The notes below the pieces were generated by a model, which had not been told where the DNA came from, did no database searches, and saw only the letters and a program-made list of their open reading frames with translations. This document shows positions 1 to 12,650 of a stretch of DNA of 64,000 nucleotides, in pieces (position 1 is the stretch's first letter; every line of letters begins with the position of its first letter). Source of the stretch: Sequoia sempervirens. Taxonomy: Eukaryota > Streptophyta > Pinopsida > Cupressales > Cupressaceae. Made by a program: the position numbers and the translations under genes. The stretch covers positions 42,597,986 to 42,661,985 of the forward strand of contig VDFB02000003.1 in NCBI GenBank assembly GCA_007258455.2. Direction: 5' to 3'.

Positions 1-690
1 GGTACTGTTATGAACAGTTCATGGTGTAGTTGGAATCATTGAATATCTTTTATATTCCTGTATTCATTAATGATTTTGGGACTGCAAATAAAATGTAGTT
101 GTAAAGTCATTGGTGTTTACATTATAGACAGTGACTTTGTGCATTGAGGAGTTGGTGCTCCTATGAAGTTGGTGCTTCAGAAAAGTTATTGGAGTTGGTA
201 TTCCACATTGTAACAGAGTTAGTGCTCTTTTTGAATGAATAAAAGGATCAGTTTGCGAGCGGTTTTTTATACCCCAAGAGGGTTTTTCCACTCAAGAAAT
301 CTTTGTGTTATGTGATGTTATTTTTGTCTCTCATTTTGTTTCAAGTTGATGTGTTCAGTTAGTCAATGCTCTGATACTTTTAGTTTGTTTAAAAGACAAA
401 GTTTAGTTTGTTCAAAAATCTTCCATAAAGCAAGTTAAACTTGTATTGTGTAAAGTTGAAGTCCTGTTTCAAAAAGCATAAATAAGATTGTTCACAATTT
501 GATGGAACAATGCTACATGATGTTTTTAATATAAGTTGATTTTCTTGCATATCTTTCTGCAAAGTTTAAGTGTTCATTTGTTTGGTTAAATCTGCCACAT
601 TGTTTCAAGGTCAAAACATTTAAGTTGTGCATTCAAATCAAAGAGTTCAAAAATTATATCACTCTGATTCACCCCCCCTCTCAGAGTGAG
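1..690 (+). mobile_element. Ty1/copia LTR, right-hand part (element runs off the window)
   Basis: No coding frame. Near 270-320 is a segment reading 'gggtttttccactcaag...ctttgtgttatg', and near 668 'gattcacccccc' followed by 'tctcag'. Both segments recur in the same order in the plus-strand LTRs of Copia-2 in this window (near 40,650-40,810 and 46,365-46,530). It therefore looks like the right end of a plus-strand copia LTR. Gypsy gag sequence starts directly to its right, so it is either a 3' LTR whose body lies left of the window or a solo LTR. The exact right border (about 670-690) and TSD could not be fixed because the left end is missing. Confidence 0.6.
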
Positions 691-1905
691 TCCACTTCCA
701 ATTGCGGGCATTTTCCATTTCAGAGGACTCATATTCTTCCGCATTTAGGGACGTGCCCGTGCTTCTTTGTTCCACTATCTTTTGTTGCATATTTCCCCTC
801 AAACAATCTTGGGGCATATCACTATCATTGCATGGGAAGCACCATGCGTTATCATCTTCTGCCAAGTTATTTTGGTCTGGGATTAACTCTTTACTTTGGT
901 TGTCCTTAACCATCTGTAGCAACATGGTGACTAGAACTATCTAGTTTGCGGACACCATTTGTTGACCTCCTCCTCAGGAAGGCCCTTGATACGTATTTTG
1001 TTGATAGGATGGCCTGCTTCCACCATAGGTTTGAGTGGTCTACTTCGAAGGTGTTGCTTGTTGCCGTTTGATAAGAACCAACTTGTTAGCAAAAGTCTTC
1101 ATGAGACTCTTCATGTCGTTTATGTCTATTGCTATAGAGGAAGAGCCTAGCGTGCTTGTCTGAGCGATGTGGTACACGTACATGGATTATGGCATAGTCG
1201 ATTTTAGTTGTGTAGCATAAGTGTTTGACGTAGCCTCTTCTTGAGGACCACCAGAGATTTATACAAATACCAACATCAGAGGTCATGGAGGAAGCTTCCT
1301 GGTATCAATCAAATTGTTTTCTGCACACACAACCAACTCATATGCGTCAGGTAAGATATCCCCTCCCATGGAGGTTATCATCATTGTGATGTCCGAATTG
1401 AAATACTTCAGGTAAAACATAAATGTTATCGCAGTTGGGGGTCGAGAAGTCACAAGGATTCTTTGCTAGGTTTTGTGAAACCTAGTGTTGAAGTCACTCA
1501 TGGCCTCTTGTGGGGCTCTTTTGATGTTGATTAGTTGATGTAGCAATGAAGAACGATCTCCCTTCTCTAAGAAGCGTTCGAACAACCTCTCTTCGAGTTG
1601 ATCCCAAGAGAGGATAGAACCCGAGGACAAAGATCGATACCAATCTTGAGCCTTTCTTTTGAAGGAGGTAGCTAATAACCTAAGGGCGATATTCTCCTCT
1701 GCTATGTTATGTACCCTACATACCTCTGTTATATCTTGAAGGTGTTTGGAGGGGGTTTTGAAATCTTCTCCCAAAATTTTTGGATAGCCTTGAGGGTGTT
1801 AGCAGGTATGGTAGGCCATACATCTGGGGGAATAGGTGGTTGTAGCGGACTACCGCTATCCTTGGTTATGAAATTTCTAGGAGCAGGGGAAGCTACATGA
1901 GCCAT
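655..1905 (-). pseudogene. Ty3/gypsy gag fragment (element C)
   Basis: Read on the minus strand, a Met at about 1905 opens a Pro-rich N-terminus (MAHVASPAPRNF). After a one-base frameshift near 1790 comes a Retrotrans_gag-type core (GEDFKTPSKHLQDI; AQDWYRSLSSGSILSWDQLEERL), uninterrupted at 1774-1466. Interrupted matches follow (LPDAYELVVCAENNLID), then a cysteine cluster near 850 (WCFPCN...DC) that resembles a zinc knuckle. The capsid-type motif order identifies it as gag. The 3' end is cut where the copia LTR begins, so protease and pol are displaced out of the window. Sense runs right to left, matching the primer-site and LTR signals at 2.2-3.8 kb. Confidence 0.75.
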
Positions 1906-2203
1906 GGAGAAAAAAATTCCTATGAATCGGGTATACAGGTATCCTGATCTAGAAGGTTGAGCCTCCGGGTGGAGTAGATAAGGCTCTGGATATTGGGCTC
2001 TTACTTCTCATTCTATTGCTCCTTATAGGTGATACAAAACCTGTAAGTCTTCTTCTCCTAGGTTTCGAAGTAGGTAACTGGGAGTACTAGAAATGGCCTC
2101 TTGAAGATGCTCTTGTTTGGATTTTGGGCATGAAACTTCCAGTTTCTTTCCTTGGCCTGATTTAAGAAATATTTTTAACTTCTAATCAGGCGCTCAAAGA
2201 ACT

Positions 2204-2222
2204 TTGTTTCCCACCGAGCGTG
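2204..2222 (-). promoter_or_regulatory. Primer binding site of gypsy element C
   Basis: On the plus strand the segment ends in 'cccaccgagcgtgcca'. Its reverse complement starts TGGCACGC, as expected for a site pairing with the CCA end of a tRNA. It closely matches the PBS of element B (57,823-57,841, ending 'cccatcgggcgtgcca') and lies upstream of C's gag in the right orientation. The tRNA species was not identified. Confidence 0.6.
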
Positions 2223-3811
2223 CCAAAAAAAGAACAATTGATCATCAAAGCTTACGCCTCTCTGACAGTCTTATGGGAAATTCAACGAGCGGGGGACTGA
2301 TTTGCGCCTCACTGAATACCTCTAAGATTTTTATAAAAATTCGGCTCTTCTTTGAGTTTTGGAGAAAAGGGTAGGAGGAAATGTAAACATAAAACATAAA
2401 AATGGTGATATGTCAAAGCTTTTACAAAATTTCAAACCCAATCTTTCCTATGAATGATATATTTAGACACAGAATGCCACAACCCTTCATTATTGGGAAG
2501 AGAACGGACAACAAAGGCTAACTACAAGCACAATGTAGTATTTCAAATCTCTTAGCAAGCAGTGTTCATTAAGGTTCAATCAAACACAAAGATTTCCAAG
2601 GTTAACAGAAAAATGTTTAGAAATTACAGAAACTCTCTCTCTTATTACAACACGATATAAAACAATAACAACCCTTCAAAAAAATAGAGAAGTCCACAGA
2701 CATAATCCAATTTTCACAAGTTATTATCCTACCATATAAGCCTACATCATGGAAATAAACTTAAACTATTTGAATTCAACTTGACAAAGTGTTTTATTCA
2801 GGATGAAAGCATAAAGAAGGAAAGCTTGATAAAGGCCATACATGCACAGTCTCAAAGATTTCTTCCAAACAGTTCGTGCTTAAATATCAAATGAACTTTA
2901 AAACAGAGGTCAGATGCCAATCCAATAATAGTTTGAGCATAAACAATATAACATGCCAGAGAAAAGCAGTTGTGCAATTCTACTTCTGAAAATAGTTCTA
3001 TAACTTCAAAAAACTAAAGAAACTTTTTCCTCCGCAAAGGAAACTGAAACTAGGAATCCAACCCTATGTTATGTCGCCACCTCTCCTTTATAGCTGCAAA
3101 AAGAGAAAACTGCCACTACAACATAGAAGTAATTGCTGCCAGATGTTGGCATTTGATAGCACATGATCTGATCATAGATCTTTAGTTAGGTCATAGCAAT
3201 CTTTGCTCATCAATTCTCAACTACCGTATTAATGCCTTTTAGATATTTAGCAAAGATAGTTATTTGAAAGCGATCAGATCCTAGAAAATAACTTGGAAAA
3301 AGTCTAGTTGACCAGTCACATAACCCAAAGATGTTGACTCAAAGCCTTTGTCTTGAAAACCAAAAAGGGGCTAGCAAGCTTTGACAAACTCCAAAAGAGA
3401 TCGCTTCGTAGAAACACAAACTGCCTGCAGCGAAGAGATGATGTGTCAAATGGGCGGAAAGCTTCAAACTTGTGAAAATAACTCCTTGAGAAAATCTCCG
3501 CCGAGTTGACACGTGTCCCAACCTTCTCCCAAAAGGAAGGCGATAAATGAAAGCCGCGTAGCCACCACGTAGCACATTATGCACCTTTCTGAACAACTTT
3601 ACTTGAGCACAGACACATCCAAAGCCAAAAACATAAAAAGTCAAAAATAAAAAATGATTAAGGAAAAATTGCTTCACATATACTATTGTCACATATTTCA
3701 CCAAAACCTTCATATACCCACCTACAAACACAACCATCACTTGATATTATAGTGCTAGAAATTGATGTAATATTCATGCTTTCACTATACATAATATGAT
3801 GTAGGAGCATC
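2223..3811 (-). mobile_element. Putative 5' LTR of gypsy element C
   Basis: Noncoding DNA immediately outside C's primer site. In minus orientation it shows promoter-like signals: a 10-bp palindromic G-box 'gacacgtgtc' at 3508-3517, then a TATA element CTATAAAGG at 3085-3093, then about 860 bases to the PBS, which fits U3-R-U5 order. Open frames here (such as 3740-3339 minus) have no recognisable protein features. The outer boundary near 3.8 kb is a guess, since the partner LTR is outside the window. Confidence 0.45.
3085..3093 (-). promoter_or_regulatory. TATA box of the element C 5' LTR
   Basis: Reverse complement reads CTATAAAGG, between the upstream G-box (3508-3517) and the PBS. Position and orientation fit an LTR promoter; transcription is not shown. 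Confidence 0.4.
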
Positions 3812-4690
3812 CAGTGGTGTAAGTGCAATCTTGCATCACCCAAAAATATTGTATTTTCATTTGTTTGTAGTTTCCTTAGTTGTCTTGGGGCCCATGGCGA
3901 CTCATGCAGTCTTTGGGATAGTTAGAAGTTTGAAACAACCAAAAATAGTTAGATTTGCTATTTTTAGTAAGTTGACCTATTTGAGTCGTATGGACACGAA
4001 AATTAACCCCAAGGAGTGAAATTGGAAAATAATATTTTTGATGAAAGAATCATCTCAAAATCCTGTACCGTTTCAAAGATATTAAATTTTCATCCCAAGG
4101 AATTTCTCCAATGGTGTTTAAAACTAAAAATTGAGGCCCTTTGAAGCCTTGGAATAGGGTGCAAAATTTCTGATCTTTTAGATTTGGTGAAAGGTGGTTG
4201 TAGATCTCTTCACAAGCTTTCCAACGATATATTAGAATTGAAGATTTGTTGGTCGGATCAAAAGTTATGGCTCCAAGAAGCTACCCCACTAAAAAGTGAA
4301 TTTCATTAAAATATCTTCCTAGGCAAGAAATCAAATGGCGAGACTTTTGGTACCAAAACAAAAGGGAAAGTTACACTTTCTAGAACATTCTAGGGCTGTT
4401 ATTGCATAAAATAAAAGGGGTAAGTGGGGGTTGTAGAAGGTGGCTCCATTAGTGCAAATTGTGGCTCTGAATAATAGATTTTCTTTCAGAGTTGATTTTG
4501 TTGTAATGAATCAAGCCCATGAGGCTGTAGATTTATAATTTCTAAATCTATAATCATTTTCTAAAAATAATTGAAAGTGAGTTATTTTCTATCTCGCATA
4601 TTTTTTGTTGGTATCTATTGTTGTGTTTTGTGTGTGTTTCGGGCGGTGTAGCTCTCATCATAATATCATTTTCATCACCAACAAATTTTA
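3812..4690. other. Noncoding, LTR-like sequence, possibly plus orientation
   Basis: No supported coding frame. A TATA-like run (gcataaaataaaagg, 4404-4418) is followed by about 250 bases ending in T/G-rich sequence near 4600-4650, as in the R-U5 part of an LTR. No matching copy, terminal TG/CA pair or TSD was found, so a solo LTR remains a guess. Confidence 0.25.
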
Positions 4691-4769
4691 TACTTGTGGA
4701 TAATGATTTTACAATCACATCCCTTCTCAAACCATAAATGTAATAAATACATCAATATACTTACTGCTT

Positions 4770-5240
4770 GTTTACCAAATTAAACTCTTCCCATACTGAA
4801 CCAAACCCTAGCGTAACATCATAGGATCCAAGAAACATGCCAATACAAGAGTGTATATTAGGTCAAAATACTTTTGGAATATTGGAAAGAGAAAATACAA
4901 ATCTATGACCGAACATCATACCAAACTCTTCTTTCGACTTGATATTTTCTAGTCCTTGAACAAGAATCATAGGATTTAGACACAATGAAAACACCTTTTC
5001 AAATGCAACCAAAAGATGGTTCTATGAAGGAAAATAATCCTTATGGAAACCATCATACCACTCCTTCGCTCTCCATGTTAGTGAACTAACAAAAAATCTC
5101 ATCCACATGTCTTCATCTTCAAGATGATATTTTCCCATGAAATTTAAAAACACTCAAACATGTGCATCCCCCTCATGATGATCATATCCATCAAAATCAT
5201 TTTGAAATGTGAATGTTAGATAGTCTAAATGTGAATTTTT
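4770..5240 (-). pseudogene. Ty3/gypsy gag fragment (relic D)
   Basis: One minus-strand frame reads as a capsid-type gag domain: FDGYDHHEGDAHV, then GKYHLEDEDMWMRFFVSSLT, WRAKEWYDGFHKDYF and FEKVFSLCLNPM. The order 'D/E-H-x-W-x-R-F/L-F-x-x-S-L ... A-x-x-W-Y' is that of Retrotrans_gag. The frame carries about three in-frame stops (after AHV, FPS and KVF). No zinc knuckle or pol was found next to it. It differs from C's gag in sequence, so it is probably a separate, older insertion. Confidence 0.6.
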
Positions 5241-7519
5241 ATTTGTTGTTGGACTATATGAATAACATGGAGGTTTATCCTTATAATATTCTTGGACATT
5301 TGCTCCATCATGCAACATCTAGGTTTTGAATAATATGCTACTAATGATGAGGTACCCCTAGGATAAATAATTATATTTCTACTATCTATGGATGGTTACA
5401 TGTTACTTATGTAGGGTAGAAAGGAGAAAAACAAAACAAAAAAATCATCAAAGAAGCCACACTTTAAAATTTTGGAAGGAGCACAATACCTTATAAGCTA
5501 CTACAATCACATGATTTGTGGTCATGAAACATGAATAGTTGTAGAAAAAATGACTTCCATTGACAATAGAGTTGCCACCTCACAAAATGAGAAAATACTT
5601 GAAGTGCCACAGAGCTCCAAGGAATAATTATAATTCTACGTAGTCCACATCATCATCCTCAATTTTTTATCAACCCAACAAAAAATATTCTCATCCCTAA
5701 TTCCATCCGGTTGCATAAGTTGATAGGATTCCAAACTTACCCAAACAAAATGGACAACTTTATCTATCACCAAGGTGTTTTAGAATATTTTCAATTGCCT
5801 AAGACTTGGTAACAACTAACATGATCCCCACCACTGAGACCATTCTATTGGGTCCCAAAAGTACTGCACGACTTCCTAGAATGGAATATCACTCACAAGG
5901 CCATGGATGTCATCACGCAAGTGAAATTGGTTCACAAGCAAAACAATGGAGGGTTTAAGGCCAACTCTCTGAGAGTGGGTTTTTTCTCCTCTGTTTTGGG
6001 CCCAAATTAGAAGTTCAAGAGGGTGTTCCTAGAGATATACCTAAATAGGTATTAAATCAAACAAAATAGGCAATAAAAATAACCACAACCAAACCTAAAT
6101 ATATTCTTGACCTCAAATATAGTTACTAGGCCAAGAAAGACTAAATGCAATAACCTCTATAGATGATGTGAATATGCAAGCATGGTCCACATAAAATAAT
6201 GATGTGACTATGCAAGCATGGTCCACATAAAATAAGTTAATTTTTAGGTTCACACAAGATGATTTTCCTAGTTATACTAACAATAATGAATGCAAAGTAA
6301 TGATTGATTCATTACTAAACTATTGTTTAATGTTTTTGAATTTTTTGATGATTTGAGATTAGATGAATGGTTCAATACCAATGCCTACTCCATGGACAAG
6401 AGAGTCACTGTCTATTAAATGAAAAATAAAGTAGAAACAAAAGGAAAAATGAATTGTATATTTTCATACACCAAAATTTCTAAAATAAAAATGATTGAGC
6501 ATACTTATAAAAAATAGAACTAAATATATTCATATCCAATATGAAAGATATTATTACAATACTTACAATAGTTTTAGAATGTTTCTACAACCATCACCTC
6601 TACAATTAAACTCATGGAAACAAAAATAACAAAAAAAAAAATCAAGAACAAAGAAAACACATATATTACAAATCTCCTCTTACTTCCATATTTGCAATCC
6701 AAGGAATGAACTATATCCAGCTTCTATGGTGGTTGTATAAAAAATCCAGACCACCCAATAACAAAACTATTCCTTTTCAATGACAAAAACATCCTCTAAA
6801 CACTTATTGGGTATCTAACCCTAAGCTATGAACTATAGTAACAAGAAATAAATGGTAGAGGTGCAACCCAAATAAGATGGAGGGCCTAGATGATAAAAAA
6901 ATCCTAAGTAATCAAGGTAGCTCTAAAGATACCCTACATTAATGGAAATTGGGTTTTGAAAATAATAATAGCAAAAAAAATTTGGGTAGTCGATGCCACC
7001 TTAAAAGTCACTTAAAATAATATGCAAGCTCCTTTGGTCAATCAAACCTATTCAAAGCATTGACTGAGTCTTCTTATATTAACACCTCTTTTTATTGGGT
7101 CCCTATTGAAATTTATATCAGACCAAATAAATTTCATGACCTGGCCTTTGATAATTTGTTGGTACCCAAGGTTGAGTACACTATGACCTCCTTCACCCGA
7201 CATGTTGGGCCTGTTGCCAATAAAAATCAGGTCATTGGGCCTCCATAGATTCACTTTCCTACTTATATATCAGTCGTCTCTCATTAGGTATCCCACTGTG
7301 TATCAGACATGATGGGACAAGATCATAGAATTCTCCAATAGACCAATGACACCACACCATTCAAACTGCATGTTGGACTATGGACCTGTATTGACCCTTT
7401 TAGCCTTCCTTCATGAAAACCCACGGGATGGGGGGGTGATTTTTTTTTGAAAGCCAAACAATATCTTCTCCTTATTGGGCCATCAAGCCATTGGGCCCTT
7501 CTCAAAGCTCCCAACTAGG
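5241..7519. other. Noncoding AT-rich stretch
   Basis: No supported gene. Short open segments occur, for example plus strand around 5,860-6,009 (containing HDFLEWNITHKAMDV) and 7,060-7,248, but neither matches a family I recognise. A 30-bp phrase around 'atgcaagcatggtccacataaaat' is tandemly duplicated near 6,170-6,235. Confidence 0.5.
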
Positions 7520-8168
7520 TGTAGGGGCATGAAACACCCCAGTATCATGATAAAAATACTACTTCCTGAGATATGTCAATGTAGGAGAGAATTATCTACC
7601 ACCTCGACATCGTAAAAACCTGACAGACAAATACCACCAGACATATCGACACATATGCTTAGGGACTTGAATTTTTTTCTAATACAATAATCACAAAGAT
7701 AAGCATGGAGTTAGAATGTGACTACAAATACAACTTTGGATCAACACATACAACAATCATTTCAAAAAATTTAACAGTTTTTTTAATTGGAAAAATAAAT
7801 TAAATTAAAGGAATGTAGAGATTAAGAAGTTCATTTATAAGGGTTGTAAGTTCACAAGAATTAATCATCACTAACAAAAAAAATTGTTGCGGAATCTTCT
7901 TCTAAGAATATAACTCCTTGAAGCCTTCAATATGCAACTATCTCAAATAGTTACAAAATACAAAAATAAAACCTTATATTAAGGAAAAGAAAATTCTAGT
8001 TAGATGAAACCTTAGGTTAGGATTAAATTAGATCATGAAATATGTGCTCATCTTATAACTTGAGACAAAAAAATACTGGGCCTAAGTTTAGATTAAGTAT
8101 GCTAGTATAAAAGAAGACCTAATAATTAATTAATTAGTTATTTAGGCGATTACCTATTTAATATAACA
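7520..8168 (-). mobile_element. Candidate copia 3' LTR (relic F)
   Basis: On the plus strand the segment starts TGTAGGGG and ends ATATAACA, so both strands give TG...CA ends. Immediately right is 'ccccccttaac', whose reverse complement is a polypurine tract next to the LTR start (TGTTATATTA). Copia gag-protease relics of the same orientation lie to the right. The second LTR was not found, so the boundaries rest on end motifs alone. Confidence 0.4.
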
Positions 8169-8979
8169 CCCCCCTTAACTAAAACTTGGGGAGAAGCTAA
8201 AAAACTAATGATGAATGTATGGATGGGTTTCAACTACAAGTCTTGATGAGGTAGCCATGTACAAACAAATAAATTTCTAATAATTGGAGAAAACGAGAAA
8301 ATTCATTAAAACAATTTCTCTCTAAAAGAGAAAAATAAATAAATGTGTACACATGATGAAAGAATGTAGGACTCAATAACTGGACCCAAATTACTGCTTC
8401 AGTCACATATTTACAATCAAGATCCCCTTATATGAGAGGAAATATGATATGATTATCCCCCCAAAGAGGAAGTAGCTCCTATGCCAAAGGTAAATGCATC
8501 AAGAAGAATATTGAAGATGATCCAACATTGCCAAAAAAAATTCCTCCCCTTGGGAAGAAATATATCCAATGGAAAATGTAGAAGAAATTCCTAAAGAGAG
8601 ATGTGAAAACAAGTTTCATGATGTGTGCCTCTAAAAACCACTCAAGTGTCCACATGTTTGAATCCAGAGATGCCATGTTAGATGAAACAAATCTAAACCA
8701 CTATGAAGAATCATTTAGAACAATCTCCAAAGGCATTATCATGTTATAAAAAGTTTTCTATAGATGTCATCGAATAGGAATTGAATATCCTTAATAGTGT
8801 CCTTGATATATGCAATGTGTGACTTTACAAATAAATTTGCAATGTCTAAAAAATATTATCCCATAATGTTGAATCTAAAATACTAGTAACATCATATTGA
8901 ACCAAATTGATTATTGAAGATGTAGGAGGTGGGGGAGATGGAAGATCAACACAAGTATCATGAACCAAGGCGGATGGAG
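8169..8979. other. Noncoding remainder between the relic F 3' LTR and its gag-protease
   Basis: About 0.8 kb without convincing coding sequence in the place where integrase, RT and RNase H (normally more than 3 kb) should be. This suggests a large internal deletion or replacement in the copia relic. Confidence 0.4.
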
Positions 8980-10500
8980 GTGCACATAGGTTCAAGTGAC
9001 CAAAATTCTCATTAGGTATCTAATCAACTCTAGTAATTTGAGAGAGAATACTAGTCAAAGGTGTTGTAAGATCATCCAGAGAAAAATTTAAGAAGGAATA
9101 CAATCGAGATGCAAGATCAACCATACCAACTATGAAAATATCTCTACTTTACAAGTCTTTGATAAGTTTTGAATGAAGTGTGAAATCAATAGTCTTCCTT
9201 ACATCACTATGTGTAATTTTATAGATGGAAAGGATATTGGTGGATAGTGAAGGAACACAACGAACATCCTGAAATGTGCCATCATTAATAGAAATAAATC
9301 CTTTCCTACAAACACCCATATATGTGTTGTTTCCCATTAGTATGTGTGATAAAGTGCAAGGCTCAAATGAAGACAACATACCCTATGGTGAATCCATGTG
9401 ATATGAGGCTCCTAAATCAAGAAACCATTGTCTTGACTAAAAATTGGTAGAAATAAAGAGTGTACTTACTTTCATCTTGTCTATTATTCTTTTCATGCTA
9501 GCTAACTTTGATTGTGTGGGTGATAATATCAAAGAAGAGGATGCACTAGATGACATAGATTAAGGCAATTAAATATTGTTCTTTTGAAGAAGTTTTTTTA
9601 GCTCATCAATCTATTTTGAATAACACTAATGTTGATCATGTACTTTCTTTTTACAATATGCACATTTTGGTATCTCCTTCTTAGATGAGTCCCCCTTAGA
9701 AGAGGAAGAGGACTTAGAGGTATCATATGAAAACAATTCCTTTTCTTGATCATTGCTCTTTAAATTCTTATTTTACTATTTCTTACCTTTTGAAGCATTT
9801 TTGATATTCTATGCTTTGAGTTGCAATAATAGCCTATGGTTTGGAAGAATTAAATGTACCTATTTGTACCAACTTTTCTTAATCTTTGGTGAGAGATGAA
9901 GAAAAATCATCAAGTGAAGGAATTGTAAATGCAATACCAAGAGCATCTCTACTAGCATAGAAGGTAGAAATAAAAACTAAATAATTAAGACCAAGCTTGG
10001 AAAGGATGGAAAAATCAATGCAGATTCTTGTTTCTCAATAAAATATTGTGTCATCTACAATCTAAGAGATTTGAGTTTGAATAAATCATGGATTCTATCA
10101 AAATCTATAAGATTCAAACCAATAAGTTAATTCTCCAACTAAAACCCTCATAATATATCATGCTTTCTAAACAAGGTCTCTAAATGAGTCTAGATCTTAT
10201 TGGGTGTAGTACAAGAATCAACATGAAAGAGGATATTAGGAGACATAGACATGCATAATATCCCAAATTTTTCATCATATCTATCAAACCATTTTCTCTT
10301 TTCTATAGTTTTTGGTTCAAGTTCTATACCAATGGTCACTTGATACAACCCTTATTTCCCAACTAGTAAAGTTATTTTCTTGAAATCTCCATTATCAAAA
10401 ATGCAAAATATCTTTTCAAAATAAGTCACTCTTTTTCTCAACAATTTATGCCAAAATAAAACGTACAATGACTCATCTTCATATTTCTTCTTTATTTTCT
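8980..10500 (-). pseudogene. Ty1/copia gag-protease relic (F)
   Basis: Minus strand, broken by many stops. Near 10,380-10,150 is a copia gag-type N-terminus (YQVTIGIELEPKTIEKRKW; FDRYDEKFGILCMSMSP). A Ser/Lys-rich segment with a degenerate knuckle follows near 9,650. Near 9,440-9,380 is the protease motif with an altered active site (WFLDLGASYHM, where D-S/T-G-A-S is usual). The clearest stretch is 9,379-9,149 (LSHILMGNNTYMGV; GTFQDVRCVPSLSTNILSIY). Matching stops near 8,990 in the pre-integrase segment, around FGHLN. Integrase and RT are missing. Confidence 0.65.
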
Positions 10501-12640
10501 AAAGAAAATTAAATTAATTGAATAATTGAATGACCCTTCCTCTTCTCATGAGGAGGTGACTCTTCACCTTCATTTCAAGACCTCATTTTTATTCATTTAT
10601 TTTCAAGGGAATTAATAAGGGTTAAAACATTAAAAAATATAAAAATTTCACATAAAAAGTGTCCATAATCATAGTAAGCATAATCTAGGCACTAATTTTT
10701 CACAAAAATAACAATAAAGGGGACTATTAACACTACTCTAATCTCAATTTAAAATTTAACATTACACTTACACAATTAAACATAAATACCATATCCCTCA
10801 GACCATGAGTATTGGTCTAAGTTTCATAAAAAACTTACAATGATGATTATTTGGGAAAACCTCTAATGTTTTATTTGAATTGGATTAAATATACATTCTA
10901 GAAACATTGTCAATACATAATCTAAACAATATTAAGAATTAAAATAATAGTGATAATGTACATAATATAAACCAATCACATACATTTGTTCTTACAATAA
11001 TATTTCATACTATTTCATAATATAAGTAGCATCCTTCCATGATAATAAAAAGAATAATATAATCAACATATTATAACAGATAAATGTAAATTAACTAAAA
11101 AATTCCTAATAAATCATTCAAATCAAACTAATTAATATATCTAACAATATTGTCACTAGGAATAAAATAGGCAAGCCTTACAATTCAAAAGGTAACCGAA
11201 ATGAATAATAAAATTTGTCACGTGATATCCAAACAATAGTTCCCTATACACCATTGTTGATGATAGTGCTTACAAAGTAATAATATAACATATAATCTAA
11301 ATTTGTAAATAATACAAATTTATTTCAAACAAGATATAGAATGGGAGGTGTTGGTTTTTTTTTAGAACCAAACTTGATCTCATCATATTTCTATGAATTT
11401 GCCACAATTCAATAATTAACATAGGTAAGGATTGACCAACAAACAAGTAAAGGATTACTAGGCCCTTACTTCTACTCTTCGGGCTTTGTGAAACCTAGGA
11501 GGGTGATCTTGACAATGTTTAGATGAAATTCCTGTGCCATTTTATCATGAACATTGAAACAAATAGATAATCCTCATATAATCACTCAACAAAAAGAATG
11601 TATCAAAGAGTTGGCTACTCCTTAACAACATTTTATGTTCAGAGCATGAGAATGGTATAACTCAACACAATCATAACCCATTTTGTAAAATTTGATTTAA
11701 TAAATGATTTGTTGTTGAATTGACCAACTAAATGCAACATGAATACCTCACTTAGATTAGTGTCTTATCCTTGGAATGGGGTTAGTTCCAACATCTACAC
11801 AACTTGACAACAATTTCATACGTGGCATCAATTAAGCTTTGAAGATATTGCATTACAGTATTTCAAAATTATATCTCAACCAACACTTCTTACCAATATC
11901 CTAGCACTCAAATTAACATAAACCGGTAGCCTTACTCAAGCATTTACATTAATTCTTTGAATTAACAAGCAAAAGTAAAACCACATCTAATGGAAAGCCA
12001 TGGAGACAAATAAAATAACCTTTGATTATATTATTTATAGATCATGTAACAATTACATAGGAGAGAAAATGGCTTCAAATTCGTATCATTTTGTACTATA
12101 GTGCCAGTGTTGCTATCAAAATTGCATGTATATTAGTAGACTCGAACCTAGTAATTAACTCTAAAATGCTTAGTAAACCCTTTACAATTCCTTATGTGAT
12201 CAAGTGCAAAACAACCCCCCTGTAACTAGCCCTGAATTCTCATTTATAGGAACATGGGAGCAAAACAAGCCTTAGGCCAAATTACAATTTTAGTCTCATT
12301 TACATTTGACATTCAATTTCATTCTAATTTCAAGATTCCCCAGACAGTTATATTTGTACTTTCATATGGAGGGAAAGCACAAAAGACAAAAAACCATATC
12401 ATCTATCAATGAAGATTAGCTAGCCTTCCAAAAGGCATCATTCGTCATTGTAGCAACACCAAAACCTCTCGTCCATGTCAACCCAAGAAGTTTTCCTTGT
12501 CAACACCCAAGACAAAAACTTATACATTCGCCGAAGGAGATTCACCCGCCTTCCAAAAGGAAACCCTCATTATCGCAATGGTGTCCAACACCTCTCCTTC
12601 ATTTCGGTCATCAAAAACAAAAACATCGAATCGAGAAACT
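10501..12640. other. AT-rich noncoding stretch
   Basis: No supported coding sequence, RNA gene or clear repeat. The only plus-strand open frame near its right end (12,497-12,748) lacks recognisable features. I looked for a 5' LTR and primer site for relic F here and found none. Confidence 0.5.
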
Positions 12641-12650
12641 AGCTCTACAA

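Noticed and set aside
3339..3740. 133-codon minus-strand frame
   Set aside because: It lies across the putative U3 of element C's LTR with a G-box; hydrophobic and low in complexity, with no family features.
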